Positions 8,626 through 17,580 of a stretch of 64,000 nt of DNA are shown here, one piece after another. The position numbers were made by a program, and so were the translations under genes. Positions within the stretch are counted from its first letter, which is position 1. Each line of letters opens with the position of its first letter. This DNA is from Cohnella sp. WQ 127256 (GTDB lineage: Bacteria > Bacillota > Bacilli > Paenibacillales > Paenibacillaceae), in NCBI RefSeq assembly GCF_024519285.1, contig NZ_JAMZCY010000011.1, positions 1 to 64,000 on the forward strand. Direction: 5' to 3'. The notes beneath the pieces were generated by a model. That model did not search any database and was not told where the DNA came from. It saw only the letters and a list, made by a program, of their open reading frames with translations.

Positions 8626-10581
8626 TTACTCCCTTACCCATACGGCCATTTCACCACGACCTCGATTGGCCCACGCGAAATAAGGAATAAATTTTACCGT
8701 TGTAGGCAGGGATTGTCCACGTTTTTCCGACTTATAGAGCTGATTGCCCCAGTCGGTAGAGGGTATCTTAACGCCTTTCGCGGTAATCGTCTGCAGTCCG
8801 CCGAGCAGCTCAGGCTCAAATTCCACTGAAAATTCACATCCCCCATCCAATGTAATATGGTGTAAATTCGCTCCGTTGTCCGCTTCCTCCACACAATATA
8901 CGATTGGGCCACGTTGCAACGCGATCTTGCCTACCGTTTCACGAACAGAGGGATGTGCTCTCATTCGTGTGACTGGCATCGGTAGCGACAGCTCGATAAC
9001 ATCTCCCGGCTGCCATGTTCTCGCAATATGCGCATATCCGTTAACGATGGTTGGTTCTAGTGAAATGGAATGACCATTAATCAAGACTGACGCACCCGGA
9101 CACCAATTCGGAATTCTCAATGCCATTGTAAAATGGGCAATTTGTTCTCCTTCATATTTGAAGAGGACGTCGCCATCCCAAGGAAAATTCGATTGCTGTG
9201 TAAAATGGATAGGCTGGCCATCTAGCTCACACTCTAGCTCTCCACCAATATATAAATGCGTATAGATCGTTCGATCTTGAACCGAAACGATATACCGATT
9301 TAGTGAGGCTAACAATCTTGCAATATTGGGTGGGCAGCACGCACAGCCAAACCACTCCTGCCTTACGGGCTTCACATGGCTGAACGTGTGGTTCTTGTCA
9401 CATGCATCCGGCCAAACCTCTAACGGGTTGACGTAGAAGAATCGTTTGCCGTCCCTGGACATCCCACTAATGACGGTATTGTACAGTGCCTTCTCCAGCA
9501 CGTCGGCATACTCGCTTCTCGGCTCTAGCAGAAGCATGCGCTGTGCAAACATGATTAATCCGATCGATGCGCATGTTTCAGCGTAAGCGCTGTCATTTGG
9601 GAGGTCATAATCAAGAGAAAAGGATTCCCCGTGGGACATCGATCCGATCGCCCCTGTAATGTACATCCGTTTCTCTACGATACTACTCCACAATCTCTGA
9701 CAAGCTTCAAGTAACTGTTGATCGCCTGTTTCCGCAACGATGTCTGCCATTCCCGAATACATATACACAGCCCGGACAGCATGTCCTTCAGCCGATGTCT
9801 GCAACCGTACTGGCAAATGTGCTTGGCTGTAAGAAAGATCTTGAGCCATATCGAGAAACGGAAAATGCACTTTACCTTCGCGTTGTTTCAGTTCCTGCTC
9901 ATAAAAACTTGGTTCTTTCCCACGTTCATCTATGAAAAATTTACTTAAGCTTAAATATTTTTCGTTTTTTACAACTCTGTAAAGCTTAACAAGAGCTAGC
10001 TCTACTTCTTGATGACCGTCATAGCCTTGAATTTGACCGGGCTTCGGACCAAATACCGAATCAATGTAATCCGCCATCCGACAACAGACGTCCAGTAGCT
10101 TTCTCTTCCCCGTTGCTTGATAGTAAGCAACTCCCGCTTCGATGAGATGACCGGCGCAGTACAATTCGTGACATTCCGCCAAGTTCGTCCATCGTCCATC
10201 CGGTTCTTTAATCGTAAAATAGGTGTTGAGATAGCCGTCCTTCTGTTGTGCTTGGGCTATAACGTCAATCAATTCGTCGGCGATACGCTCCAGCTCCGGA
10301 TTAGCCTCAGACTCTAGCAGGTAGCTAACCGCTTCTAACCATTTTGCGATGTCACTGTCTTGAAATACCATACCGTTAAAGCTTCCTTGCTCCAATCCAG
10401 CGGCAATTTTCATATTCCGTATCGCATAGCTTGGAGCAGCACCCTCTACTCGGTCATTCAGCGCTTCCCATTGATAAGGCACCACCACATCACGTACTAG
10501 ACGAATATACGAAGTCCAGAATGAATCCCTAATATCTAGTTTTTTTAATTGAAGCGATTTGTTTAATGTTGTAGGATTCAT
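8626..10581 (-). CDS. GH127 beta-L-arabinofuranosidase (copy 1)
   Basis: Cleaves terminal beta-L-arabinofuranosyl residues, the linkage found in Hyp-linked arabinans of plant extensins; in the family a cysteine acts as nucleophile and binds zinc. The hallmarks are present: ETC near residue 333 (Glu and Cys zinc ligands) and the Cys-Cys pair of CACCPPNIARLL near residue 412. Length ~651 matches characterised GH127 enzymes such as bifidobacterial HypBA1. There is no signal peptide, so the protein acts in the cytosol. The ATG at 10581 is chosen over 10605 because GGGAGG precedes it. First gene of the transporter operon, divergent from an AraC regulator, with a palindromic operator candidate just upstream. 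Confidence 0.93.
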   Translation of the reverse strand: MNPTTLNKSLQLKKLDIRDSFWTSYIRLVRDVVVPYQWEALNDRVEGAAPSYAIRNMKIAAGLEQGSFNGMVFQDSDIAKWLEAVSYLLESEANPELERIADELIDVIAQAQQKDGYLNTYFTIKEPDGRWTNLAECHELYCAGHLIEAGVAYYQATGKRKLLDVCCRMADYIDSVFGPKPGQIQGYDGHQEVELALVKLYRVVKNEKYLSLSKFFIDERGKEPSFYEQELKQREGKVHFPFLDMAQDLSYSQAHLPVRLQTSAEGHAVRAVYMYSGMADIVAETGDQQLLEACQRLWSSIVEKRMYITGAIGSMSHGESFSLDYDLPNDSAYAETCASIGLIMFAQRMLLLEPRSEYADVLEKALYNTVISGMSRDGKRFFYVNPLEVWPDACDKNHTFSHVKPVRQEWFGCACCPPNIARLLASLNRYIVSVQDRTIYTHLYIGGELECELDGQPIHFTQQSNFPWDGDVLFKYEGEQIAHFTMALRIPNWCPGASVLINGHSISLEPTIVNGYAHIARTWQPGDVIELSLPMPVTRMRAHPSVRETVGKIALQRGPIVYCVEEADNGANLHHITLDGGCEFSVEFEPELLGGLQTITAKGVKIPSTDWGNQLYKSEKRGQSLPTTVKFIPYFAWANRGRGEMAVWVRE

Positions 10582-10603
10582 TATATCCTCCCTTTTCAGA
10601 TGC

Positions 10604-10622
10604 AATTCAACCTTGTGGAATT
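10604..10622. promoter_or_regulatory. 19-bp palindromic operator candidate, copy 1
   Basis: AATTCAACCTTGTGGAATT, with 7 of 8 arm bases symmetric. It matches 16 of 19 bases of the perfect palindrome found inside the hydroxyproline operon promoter at 28305-28323. It lies 23 nt upstream of the GH127 start codon and in the divergent gap with the AraC gene. No strong -35/-10 was recognised around it. The binding protein is unknown; the XRE-cupin regulator at 11701-12243 is one candidate. Confidence 0.55.
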
Positions 10623-10719
10623 CGATCTGTTTCCTATGGTACCTAATGTGTCATCTGAATTACATACTAAATTCCAACTCGATTTTCTAAAATATCAACC
10701 TAATGTGAGGCGAGAAATA

Positions 10720-11613
10720 ATGTCTATTCCCATACTGCACTTTATATCTCCACCAGTGCCTTACTTCATAGATAGCGGGAAGCACCATTTCATGCCAGGA
10801 GAACGCCATATCAGTCGGAACTTCATCAGCGTGTTTGATTTGATTGTTGTGACGAAAGGGACTTTGTTTATTGGAGAAAATTCGGTTGAATGGACGGTTC
10901 GACAAGGGGAAGCGCTCATCTTGCGACCTGACGGGTACCATTATGGGACAACACCCTGCCAAGAGGAAACGGAGATCACCTGGATTCACTTTCATACGTT
11001 TGGTGCTTGGGAAGAAAGCCAAGAAATGAGTAAATGCCTTGAGAATCAATTGGCCCTTATTGAAAAGCATAAGCAAAATGCTTATTTGAACCATTGCGAG
11101 GTATGCTCCATCTTCATCCCAAAGCATTTTAAGCTTTCGGAAAGATCAATGGATGATCTGAAGCAGTTTTATGAATTGGATCATGACCCACGGTCATTGC
11201 GTAACTGGAAAAAACAAACCGCGTTCCAGGTTTTCATGCAGCATATCGATCGCGAATCTGCCTCGTCCTCTGATGCAGCAGCCATTCGACTCGCGGAGAA
11301 GGTAGAGCTATTCATCCGTCAAAACTATGCAAAAAAATTAACCAATTCCATGCTGCAAAGTGAATTGAACTATCATCCCAATCATTTGGCCAAATGCATG
11401 CTGAAAATTTACGGCATGACGCCGATCGATTATTTACAGCAATACCGAATCGAGCAAGCCAAGAAGCTGCTCCTCCAGACAAATTGGTCCATCGCACGCA
11501 TCGCCGAAGAGGTCGGCTTTAATACCTCTCCTTACTTCTCTACCTTTTTCATGAATAAGGAAGGTATTTCACCCTCAAATTTTCGTAGAAAAGTGACCGG
11601 GGAAACGAAATAA
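10720..11613 (+). CDS. AraC-family regulator with N-terminal cupin domain
   Basis: Sugar-responsive transcription activator. The N-terminal ~100 residues form an AraC-type cupin ligand domain (VVTKGTLFIGENSVEW..RQGEALILRPDGYHYG). The C-terminal ~100 residues hold two helix-turn-helix motifs ending in IARIAEEVGFNTSPYFSTFFMNKEGISPSNFRR. The ATG at 10720 (MSIPILHF) is preferred over 10600 because GAGGCGA precedes it and the longer form adds 40 residues outside the fold. Divergent from the GH127/transporter operon, so it probably controls that operon in response to an arabinose-derived ligand (inference). Confidence 0.9.
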   Translation: MSIPILHFISPPVPYFIDSGKHHFMPGERHISRNFISVFDLIVVTKGTLFIGENSVEWTVRQGEALILRPDGYHYGTTPCQEETEITWIHFHTFGAWEESQEMSKCLENQLALIEKHKQNAYLNHCEVCSIFIPKHFKLSERSMDDLKQFYELDHDPRSLRNWKKQTAFQVFMQHIDRESASSSDAAAIRLAEKVELFIRQNYAKKLTNSMLQSELNYHPNHLAKCMLKIYGMTPIDYLQQYRIEQAKKLLLQTNWSIARIAEEVGFNTSPYFSTFFMNKEGISPSNFRRKVTGETK

Positions 11614-11639
11614 TGTTGAGAACTGACTTCATGCACAAC

Positions 11640-11671
11640 GCAAATAAGGGAACCAAGGTTCCCTTATTTGC
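11640..11671. terminator. Bidirectional terminator between convergent genes
   Basis: A perfect inverted repeat with 14-bp arms (GCAAATAAGGGAAC / GTTCCCTTATTTGC) and a 4-nt loop lies between the convergent AraC gene (ends 11613) and the XRE-cupin gene (ends 11701). It likely serves both directions. Confidence 0.8.
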
Positions 11672-11700
11672 AATATGAGATGATGCAATATCTAGTAGCT

Positions 11701-12243
11701 CTAGCTTTGAGCTGAGCAGAACATAGACATGTATCGTACTTCATCGGATATCGGAGTAAACAAATGGTCTTCAACAGAGTCGAAGTAGAGGCTATCTCCG
11801 GGGTTTAACGTATATTCCATACTTCCTACCTTGTACTTCATACTACCTTCTAGCACATAGATAAACTCTTCACCGATATGGGATACGGTTCGCTTTGGCG
11901 TCTCCCCTTTTTTCGCGACAAAATAGAACGGCTGCATCAGCTTATCCTGCCGCTCGACCGCTAAGGCTGAGAACGAGTAGCCCTTTTGCGTCTTGACTAG
12001 CTTCAGCATCGCTGCTTCCTTCGTCGTGAAGACGGTACCGCCTTGTTCATGATCGTCCAGCAACACCGATATTTTCGTGCCTAGAGCATCGGCAATTTTG
12101 ATAAGGGTACCGATAGGCGGAACGGTTTTGCCGTTTTCGATTTTGGACAATAAGCTCTTAGTAAACCCACATATGATGGCGATTTCCTCTAAGCTTCGAC
12201 GCTGTTCTTTTCTAATTTTGCGAATTTTTGTCCCTAATTCCAT
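11701..12243 (-). CDS. XRE-family regulator with C-terminal cupin domain
   Basis: DNA-binding regulator of the PuuR-like HTH_3 plus cupin type. Residues ~1-62 are the HTH (LEEIAIICGFTKSLLSKIENGKTVPPIGTL). Residues ~110-178 form a cupin with GEEFIYVLEGSMKYKVG and LNPGDSLYFDS. Such proteins often sense amino acid or polyamine pathway intermediates and repress catabolic operons. It is the last gene of the long minus-strand series containing peptidases and hydroxyproline enzymes, 86 nt after the M24 peptidase. It is therefore a good candidate for the specific regulator of the locus. A degenerate version of the locus palindrome (12 of 19 bases, 12271-12289) lies upstream, hinting at autoregulation. 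Ribosome site AAAGGAA. Confidence 0.88.
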   Translation of the reverse strand: MELGTKIRKIRKEQRRSLEEIAIICGFTKSLLSKIENGKTVPPIGTLIKIADALGTKISVLLDDHEQGGTVFTTKEAAMLKLVKTQKGYSFSALAVERQDKLMQPFYFVAKKGETPKRTVSHIGEEFIYVLEGSMKYKVGSMEYTLNPGDSLYFDSVEDHLFTPISDEVRYMSMFCSAQS

Positions 12244-12329
12244 ATGATCCGTTCCTTTTCCATATCATTACATTTAACTAGATTTATTGTATTGCAAACC
12301 CGTAGAAGCGTCAATCCATTCGCCTTGAC

Positions 12330-13415
12330 TCAACCAATTACGGTAAAACTTCTAGGAAATGTTGTCAACGTCTCCGCACCAGTCGACGTCACAAGGACAT
12401 CGTCCTCGATACGGACGCCGCCGATGCCTGGCAAATAAATGCCTGGCTCAATGGTGATGACCATTCCTTCTCGCAGCTGATCACGGTTGTCTCCGTGGAC
12501 GGATGGATACTCATGCACCTCAATGCCGAGGCCATGTCCGACCCGATGTGTAAAATACTCACCGTACCCTCGATCCGCGATACATTGCCGCGCAGCGTGA
12601 TCCACATCCGCCAGGACGGCGTTCGGATGCATAGCTGCAATGCCTCGAGCATTCGCCTCAAGCACGATATCGTATATTTCCTTCATCTTATCACTGACAT
12701 CTCCAACTGCAAATGTTCGTGTTATGTCCGAAAGATAGCCGTTAGCTGCAACTCCCATATCGAACAAAAGCATGTCACCGTGCTGAATTTGACGGTTCCC
12801 TGTCGCTCCATGCGGAAGCGCCGATTTCTCACCGGACAGCACGGTCGTCGTGAACGCCGGACCAACGCCTGCTTTCTTCATCGCATATTCTAATTCTGCA
12901 GCGATGTCCATTTCTGTGATTCCAGCTTTAACATGCTTTAATCCGTCGTGTAGCACCTGCTCGACAAGACGAGCAGCATTTCTAAGCCGCAAAATTTCGT
13001 CAGCCGATTTGATTGCTCGCATGTTCGTTAACGCCGCTTCAACGTCAACATATTGCTCGGCTTCAAGCGTCTCGGACAACGCTTCGAAACGATTCATGGT
13101 CAGATGGCTCTTTTCGACACCTAATCGTTTGAGCCCCCCGCGCAAGTGACGTTTCAGCACCTCATACGGATTTTCTGTGTCGGTATGCGTATAGATTCGC
13201 TGAACAATGGATTCCGCTTTCGCCGATTCAATATCCAGTGAGGGAACAAGTAGAAATGGCTCATCCCCTTTCGGCAATATTAATCCAAGAAAACGCTCAT
13301 GCGGGTCCGAGGAATATCCGGTCAAATAATAAACATGCTTGGGTAAAGTAACGATTACGGCATCCAAATTGAACTCTTCCATATAAGCATGAAATTTATG
13401 CAAACGTTCATTCAT
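12330..13415 (-). CDS. M24 Xaa-Pro peptidase (prolidase/aminopeptidase P-like), copy 1
   Basis: Cytosolic dimetal peptidase acting on Xaa-Pro (or Xaa-Hyp) bonds. It has an N-terminal creatinase-like domain (residues ~1-130) and a C-terminal pita-bread catalytic domain. The five metal ligands are readable: Asp in LLFDMGV, Asp in LSDITRT, His in RVGHGLG, Glu in TIEPGIY and Glu in RIEDDVL. Length 361 is typical of PepQ/YqhT-type proteins. It follows the M3 oligoendopeptidase by 21 nt, with ribosome site AAAGGATGG. In this locus the natural substrates may be hydroxyproline-containing di- or oligopeptides (inference). Confidence 0.93.
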   Translation of the reverse strand: MNERLHKFHAYMEEFNLDAVIVTLPKHVYYLTGYSSDPHERFLGLILPKGDEPFLLVPSLDIESAKAESIVQRIYTHTDTENPYEVLKRHLRGGLKRLGVEKSHLTMNRFEALSETLEAEQYVDVEAALTNMRAIKSADEILRLRNAARLVEQVLHDGLKHVKAGITEMDIAAELEYAMKKAGVGPAFTTTVLSGEKSALPHGATGNRQIQHGDMLLFDMGVAANGYLSDITRTFAVGDVSDKMKEIYDIVLEANARGIAAMHPNAVLADVDHAARQCIADRGYGEYFTHRVGHGLGIEVHEYPSVHGDNRDQLREGMVITIEPGIYLPGIGGVRIEDDVLVTSTGAETLTTFPRSFTVIG

Positions 13416-13436
13416 CGGTTATCCATCCTTTTTTCT

Positions 13437-15131
13437 TTAGAGATGTTGATCTTCAATACGGTCAAGCCAATCCTCAATGTCACCGATTACTCCTTCTACA
13501 CATCCATCGGCAAAGGGTGACAACAAATTGCCCACTTCGAGCAGCTCCAAGAACGACTTGCTGCCGCCCGTTGTACACAACGCCATATAATCAGACCATG
13601 CGGCTGTTTGATCCACATTCGCTTTCTTCCAAAGCTGGAAGGAGCAAATTCGTGCCAAGGTGTAATCTACATAATAGAATGGGAGGCAGAACACATGGCC
13701 ATTCTGCAGCCACAGACAGCCTCTTTCCAAAAAGTCATTGCCCTCGTAATTGCGGTAGGGCACATACTTATTCTCGATAGCGCGCCATGCTTGCTTTCTA
13801 TCTGCGGGTGAAGCTTCCGGATTTTCATAAACGTAATGCTGAAACTCATCATACGCTACACCGTTAGGAATAAAAAGCAGCGACTCACTCATGTGATTGA
13901 ATTTGTACTTATCCGAGTCCTCTTGGAAAAACAAGTCCATCCAAGGCCAAGCGAAAAACTCCATGCTCATCGAATGGATTTCCCCTGCTTCCGCAGTCGG
14001 AAACTCGTATTCTGGCACTTGGTAATCTAGGCTACTGTGAACCTGGAACGCGTGCCCTGCCTCATGCGTTAGCACATCGATATCGCTAGACGTGCCATTA
14101 AAGTTGGCGAATATAAACGGAGCCTTGTGCTCACTAATTATCGCACAATAACCACCGCCCGCCTTCCCTTTTTTGCTGAGCAGATCCATATATTCGTTGT
14201 CTATCATCATGGAGTAAAACTCACTCGTCTCCGGAGACAGCTCTGAATACATCACTTTGCCGTTTTCCATAATCTGATTCGGGTCGCCTTTCGGCTTCGC
14301 ATTTCCGCTTTTGAAGCTGAAGGAGTCGTCATAGTACCGAAGAGAATCAATCCCAATGCGCTTCCGCTGGCGTTCCTTCAATTTCAGTGTAACCGGGACG
14401 ATTAAATTCTTGACCTGCTCACGGAAATTAGCCACATCCGCGGCCTTGTAATCCGATCGATTCAAGCGGGCATATCCGAGCTCCACGAAATTGCGATAAC
14501 CCAGCTTGCGGGCAATCTCAGTGCGTAGCTTTACTAATTGATCGAATATCTCATCCAGCTCGCTCTCATGCTCTGCAAAGTAGGCAGATCTTGCATCAAT
14601 GGCCTTCTTCCTTATTTCTCGGTCCGTAGATTGGGTGAAGGGAATCATCTGAGATAAGTTTCTTTCTTCTCCCTCAAACCTAATCTTCGCAGAAGCAAGC
14701 AGCTTCGTAAATTCACTACATAGCTTGTTCTCCCGCTGCAAATCTTCCAGAACTTCTGGTGAAAATGTTCGAACCGCCATCTCCGCAATACGGAATAACT
14801 GTTTCCCCCATCGCTGCTCCAATTCATCCCTAAATTTAGAACCTACCAGCGCCTTGTAATACCGAGTGATCATCCCTTGGTAAATCGGACTCGTCTCGTC
14901 GTTGAAGTCCTGTTCGTCTTTATAGAAGGAATCGGTTGTGTCGATCGTGTAACGAATATACGCAATTCCGCATGTAGATTCGTATTCACGGCGTAGCTTA
15001 TTTATTTCCTTCATTAAAGAGTGCTGGTCTTGAGAGTTTTCCGCTGCTTCGAATTTATGAATAAGTTCATCCAGGCTTTTCTCCAAATTGTGAATGTCGG
15101 GTCTTTCATAAGCAAAATCTTGAAATTTCAT
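13437..15131 (-). CDS. M3-family oligoendopeptidase (PepF-like)
   Basis: Cytosolic zinc metallopeptidase that cuts short peptides. The zinc motif HEAGH lies near residue 350 in DVLTHEAGHAFQVH, and the third-ligand region follows in FPTAEAGEIHSMSMEFFAWPW. Length 564 matches the M3B group of oligoendopeptidases. Ribosome site GGGAGGGTAACG directly precedes the ATG. Set 12 nt after the GH146-like gene and 21 nt before the Xaa-Pro peptidase. The order glycosidase, endopeptidase, Xaa-Pro peptidase suggests stepwise breakdown of imported glycopeptides. Confidence 0.93.
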   Translation of the reverse strand: MKFQDFAYERPDIHNLEKSLDELIHKFEAAENSQDQHSLMKEINKLRREYESTCGIAYIRYTIDTTDSFYKDEQDFNDETSPIYQGMITRYYKALVGSKFRDELEQRWGKQLFRIAEMAVRTFSPEVLEDLQRENKLCSEFTKLLASAKIRFEGEERNLSQMIPFTQSTDREIRKKAIDARSAYFAEHESELDEIFDQLVKLRTEIARKLGYRNFVELGYARLNRSDYKAADVANFREQVKNLIVPVTLKLKERQRKRIGIDSLRYYDDSFSFKSGNAKPKGDPNQIMENGKVMYSELSPETSEFYSMMIDNEYMDLLSKKGKAGGGYCAIISEHKAPFIFANFNGTSSDIDVLTHEAGHAFQVHSSLDYQVPEYEFPTAEAGEIHSMSMEFFAWPWMDLFFQEDSDKYKFNHMSESLLFIPNGVAYDEFQHYVYENPEASPADRKQAWRAIENKYVPYRNYEGNDFLERGCLWLQNGHVFCLPFYYVDYTLARICSFQLWKKANVDQTAAWSDYMALCTTGGSKSFLELLEVGNLLSPFADGCVEGVIGDIEDWLDRIEDQHL

Positions 15132-15142
15132 CGTTACCCTCC

Positions 15143-17452
15143 CTAACCGTTATATTGCTCTCTATTCACGATACGCAAGCCAAAAACCTTACGTACTCTA
15201 CGTCCCTTTTGGGCTTGGAAAGTCACTGTCATCACGTTGGCCTCGCCCACATTGGCTGCCGGAATCGTATAGTTCACATTGTAAAACTTCTCTATTTCCT
15301 TAACGCCCTCGACCCCTTCTATTAGCGGTGTACCGTTCACAAGAACGTCGAACTCACAGCCTGGCAAATCTGTAGCCGCCGAGTATGTGACAACAAGCAT
15401 CATCTCTACCCGAGGATCAACCTTCATATCGAAGGAGAACCAACCATCCATGCCAGCAGAGCGGTACGCGCGGTTATGCAATGTTCCGACACCAGTAACT
15501 TCACCTTGGAAATTATGATCCCGTTCCGGCTGCATCTCTCCCGGTTGAGCAAAATCGATTGTGTTTTGCTCCAGATGACGTATGTTTTCACGTGCAATTA
15601 CGTACTCTTTCTCAGCCTTATGCCATGCTTCTTCTGTGAACAAATCCCAATATACGGTGTACATTCTGTCATGCATTCGGTAGAAAGGATAAAGCTCGAC
15701 ATTGCGCGGATATCCGACGTTTACAGTACGAAAGGTAGCGAATTTGCCATCAACCGGCTCCAGCCATTCGGTTAAAGGCCTATCGTTCGTGATCATAACC
15801 GGTGTATAGAGATAGTTCGAAGCCTCTGGATCCTCCAGCGAACCTAATTGTCCCGCGAGCACTAATGGACCATACATGATCGCAGCCCGGTTTGGGTTGT
15901 CCGGCATTGCTTCCAGACGCAGTGTCATCGGAATTTGTAATTCCACAATATCACCATCGTTCCAAACGCGATCGATTTCAATAAAGCTTCCCGGCGTGGC
16001 TGTGGCTTCGCTAAACGTCTGCAGTTGACCGTTTATTTTGACCTCAATCCCTTGCTCTGCCCAATTCGGATAGCGAATGTTTAGCGCTAACGGCGTGGCC
16101 TGTTCGCAGGAAAGTCTCATTAGGATACGATCGTCCTCTGGATACAAGGTTTCCTGCTTCAACTCGACGCCTTGACCCTCCCAACGAAGTGTAGAGGGGA
16201 TGTATTGGTTAACGAAGAGCTTATTCCCGCTATGGAAATAAATGCTGTTGTTGTGGCTCGCGTGATTTTCCATCCCCGTTCCGATACAACAAGTGAAATC
16301 CTCGAACCGTTTGTTGTAATCCTTAAATCCGCCCATATCCAACGATACGCAATAACACATATCTCCGTTGTCCGGATTTTGCGATGACAGGATGTGGTTA
16401 AACATCGCCCGCTCGTAATAATCCGCTTCTCTTGCATGACCATTCCACTGAAAGAGATGCCGCGTCAGCTTCAACATGTTATAGGTGTTACAGGTTTCGG
16501 TCGTGGAGCTCCCAATCCGATCTGATAACTCATCCGCGACACCGAAGTATTCATTAAAACTATGACCGCCAATGGCATAGGAATGATGGTGCACGACACG
16601 ATCCCAGAAATATTCCGAGGTCGACTTGTACTTCTCGTCATTCGTCAGTTCATATTGCTTCGCTAGCCCGATCAATTTGGGGATTTGAGTATTCGCGTGC
16701 TTGCCCGGCAAACAATCCTCATGAGCCGCCAACGGATCTAGCACAACCTTGTGCCAGAATCGGTCTGCGAGTTTCAAATACTTTTCTTCGCCCGTATCCG
16801 CATATAAGTCGGCCAATACCTCATTCATCCCGCCGTATTCGCAAATCATCATCACTTCCATTTGCTCAACCGTGAGCTTGGCGAGCATGCCATCCAACCA
16901 ATCCGCTAGCTTCACGGATACTTGAAGCGCCTTTTCATTCCCGACCAGATGGAGAGCATCACGTAAGCCAGCAAACAATTTATGTAACGTATATAATGGC
17001 GCCCATCCACCATTTAAGTCGAAGCCTTTGGATCTGATGTCTCCAGCGGAAACTTCCAAAAACAGCTCTTTGCCTCCAGGAATGCCGGACACGTAGCCGT
17101 CGCCGTGAGCATTCTGACACGATTCCAGCTCGTCTACGATATAGTCGACACGCTCTTTAAATGTGATTTCCCCTAGTGAGGCATAGAGCATTGCAATAGC
17201 AGACAAATAATGACCAAGGGAATGCCCCGACAAGCTCATTGCTTCCCAGCCATCGTATTGTTTCGCCTTAGGCTGCAAGCCTGCATATTCTCTGAATCTA
17301 GCGAGTAGACGATCCGGCTCCAGCTCAAGTAAATAGGTTTTATTCAGCTCCATTGCATGCTTAAAGGGGCCTTCTTGCAGTGTCACATCTTGCAATTCAA
17401 ACGGTGTAGCAGCGAACTCAACTTTGGTTTTCACTTTAGGGTAAGTAATCAT
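15143..17452 (-). CDS. GH146-like (DUF1680) beta-L-arabinofuranosidase
   Basis: A second, divergent branch of the cysteine-dependent beta-L-arabinofuranosidases. The zinc/catalytic signature is present as TTETCNTYNMLKLTRHLF near residue 317 and FTCCIGTGMENHA near residue 387. The GH127 CCPPN form is absent, and the architecture (769 residues, extra C-terminal beta-domain after ~600) resembles GH146 proteins. Such enzymes remove beta-1,2- or beta-1,3-linked arabinofuranose. No signal peptide when started at the ATG at 17452, chosen for GGAGGAAATAGA before it; the upstream start at 17509 lacks a site. Coupled in series with GH127 copy 2 (128 nt upstream) and the M3 peptidase (12 nt downstream). 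Confidence 0.85.
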   Translation of the reverse strand: MITYPKVKTKVEFAATPFELQDVTLQEGPFKHAMELNKTYLLELEPDRLLARFREYAGLQPKAKQYDGWEAMSLSGHSLGHYLSAIAMLYASLGEITFKERVDYIVDELESCQNAHGDGYVSGIPGGKELFLEVSAGDIRSKGFDLNGGWAPLYTLHKLFAGLRDALHLVGNEKALQVSVKLADWLDGMLAKLTVEQMEVMMICEYGGMNEVLADLYADTGEEKYLKLADRFWHKVVLDPLAAHEDCLPGKHANTQIPKLIGLAKQYELTNDEKYKSTSEYFWDRVVHHHSYAIGGHSFNEYFGVADELSDRIGSSTTETCNTYNMLKLTRHLFQWNGHAREADYYERAMFNHILSSQNPDNGDMCYCVSLDMGGFKDYNKRFEDFTCCIGTGMENHASHNNSIYFHSGNKLFVNQYIPSTLRWEGQGVELKQETLYPEDDRILMRLSCEQATPLALNIRYPNWAEQGIEVKINGQLQTFSEATATPGSFIEIDRVWNDGDIVELQIPMTLRLEAMPDNPNRAAIMYGPLVLAGQLGSLEDPEASNYLYTPVMITNDRPLTEWLEPVDGKFATFRTVNVGYPRNVELYPFYRMHDRMYTVYWDLFTEEAWHKAEKEYVIARENIRHLEQNTIDFAQPGEMQPERDHNFQGEVTGVGTLHNRAYRSAGMDGWFSFDMKVDPRVEMMLVVTYSAATDLPGCEFDVLVNGTPLIEGVEGVKEIEKFYNVNYTIPAANVGEANVMTVTFQAQKGRRVRKVFGLRIVNREQYNG

Positions 17453-17512
17453 TCTATTTCCTCCTTGTTCTTCTGATGAAGCTCTTTCACTCGCAATCAA
17501 GAAATACAACGA

Positions 17513-17535
17513 GGAAGCCGACAGTGCCGGCTTCC
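17513..17535 (-). other. Intercistronic stem-loop before the GH146-like gene
   Basis: Perfect 8-bp arms GGAAGCCG / CGGCTTCC with a 7-nt loop lie in the gap between GH127 copy 2 and the GH146-like gene. No T-run follows on the minus strand, so this is more likely an RNA processing or attenuation element than a strong terminator. Confidence 0.5.
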
Positions 17536-17580
17536 CTAGATAATGAATGGTGACCTAACCGAAGTGATTACCCCTCCGCT

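Noticed and set aside
10687..11127. 146-codon minus-strand frame opposite the AraC gene
   Set aside because: Antisense shadow of the AraC coding frame, with no ribosome site and no family-like motifs.
12271..12289. Third copy of the 19-bp operator before the XRE-cupin gene
   Set aside because: Only 12 of 19 bases match, so I mention it but do not list it as a feature.
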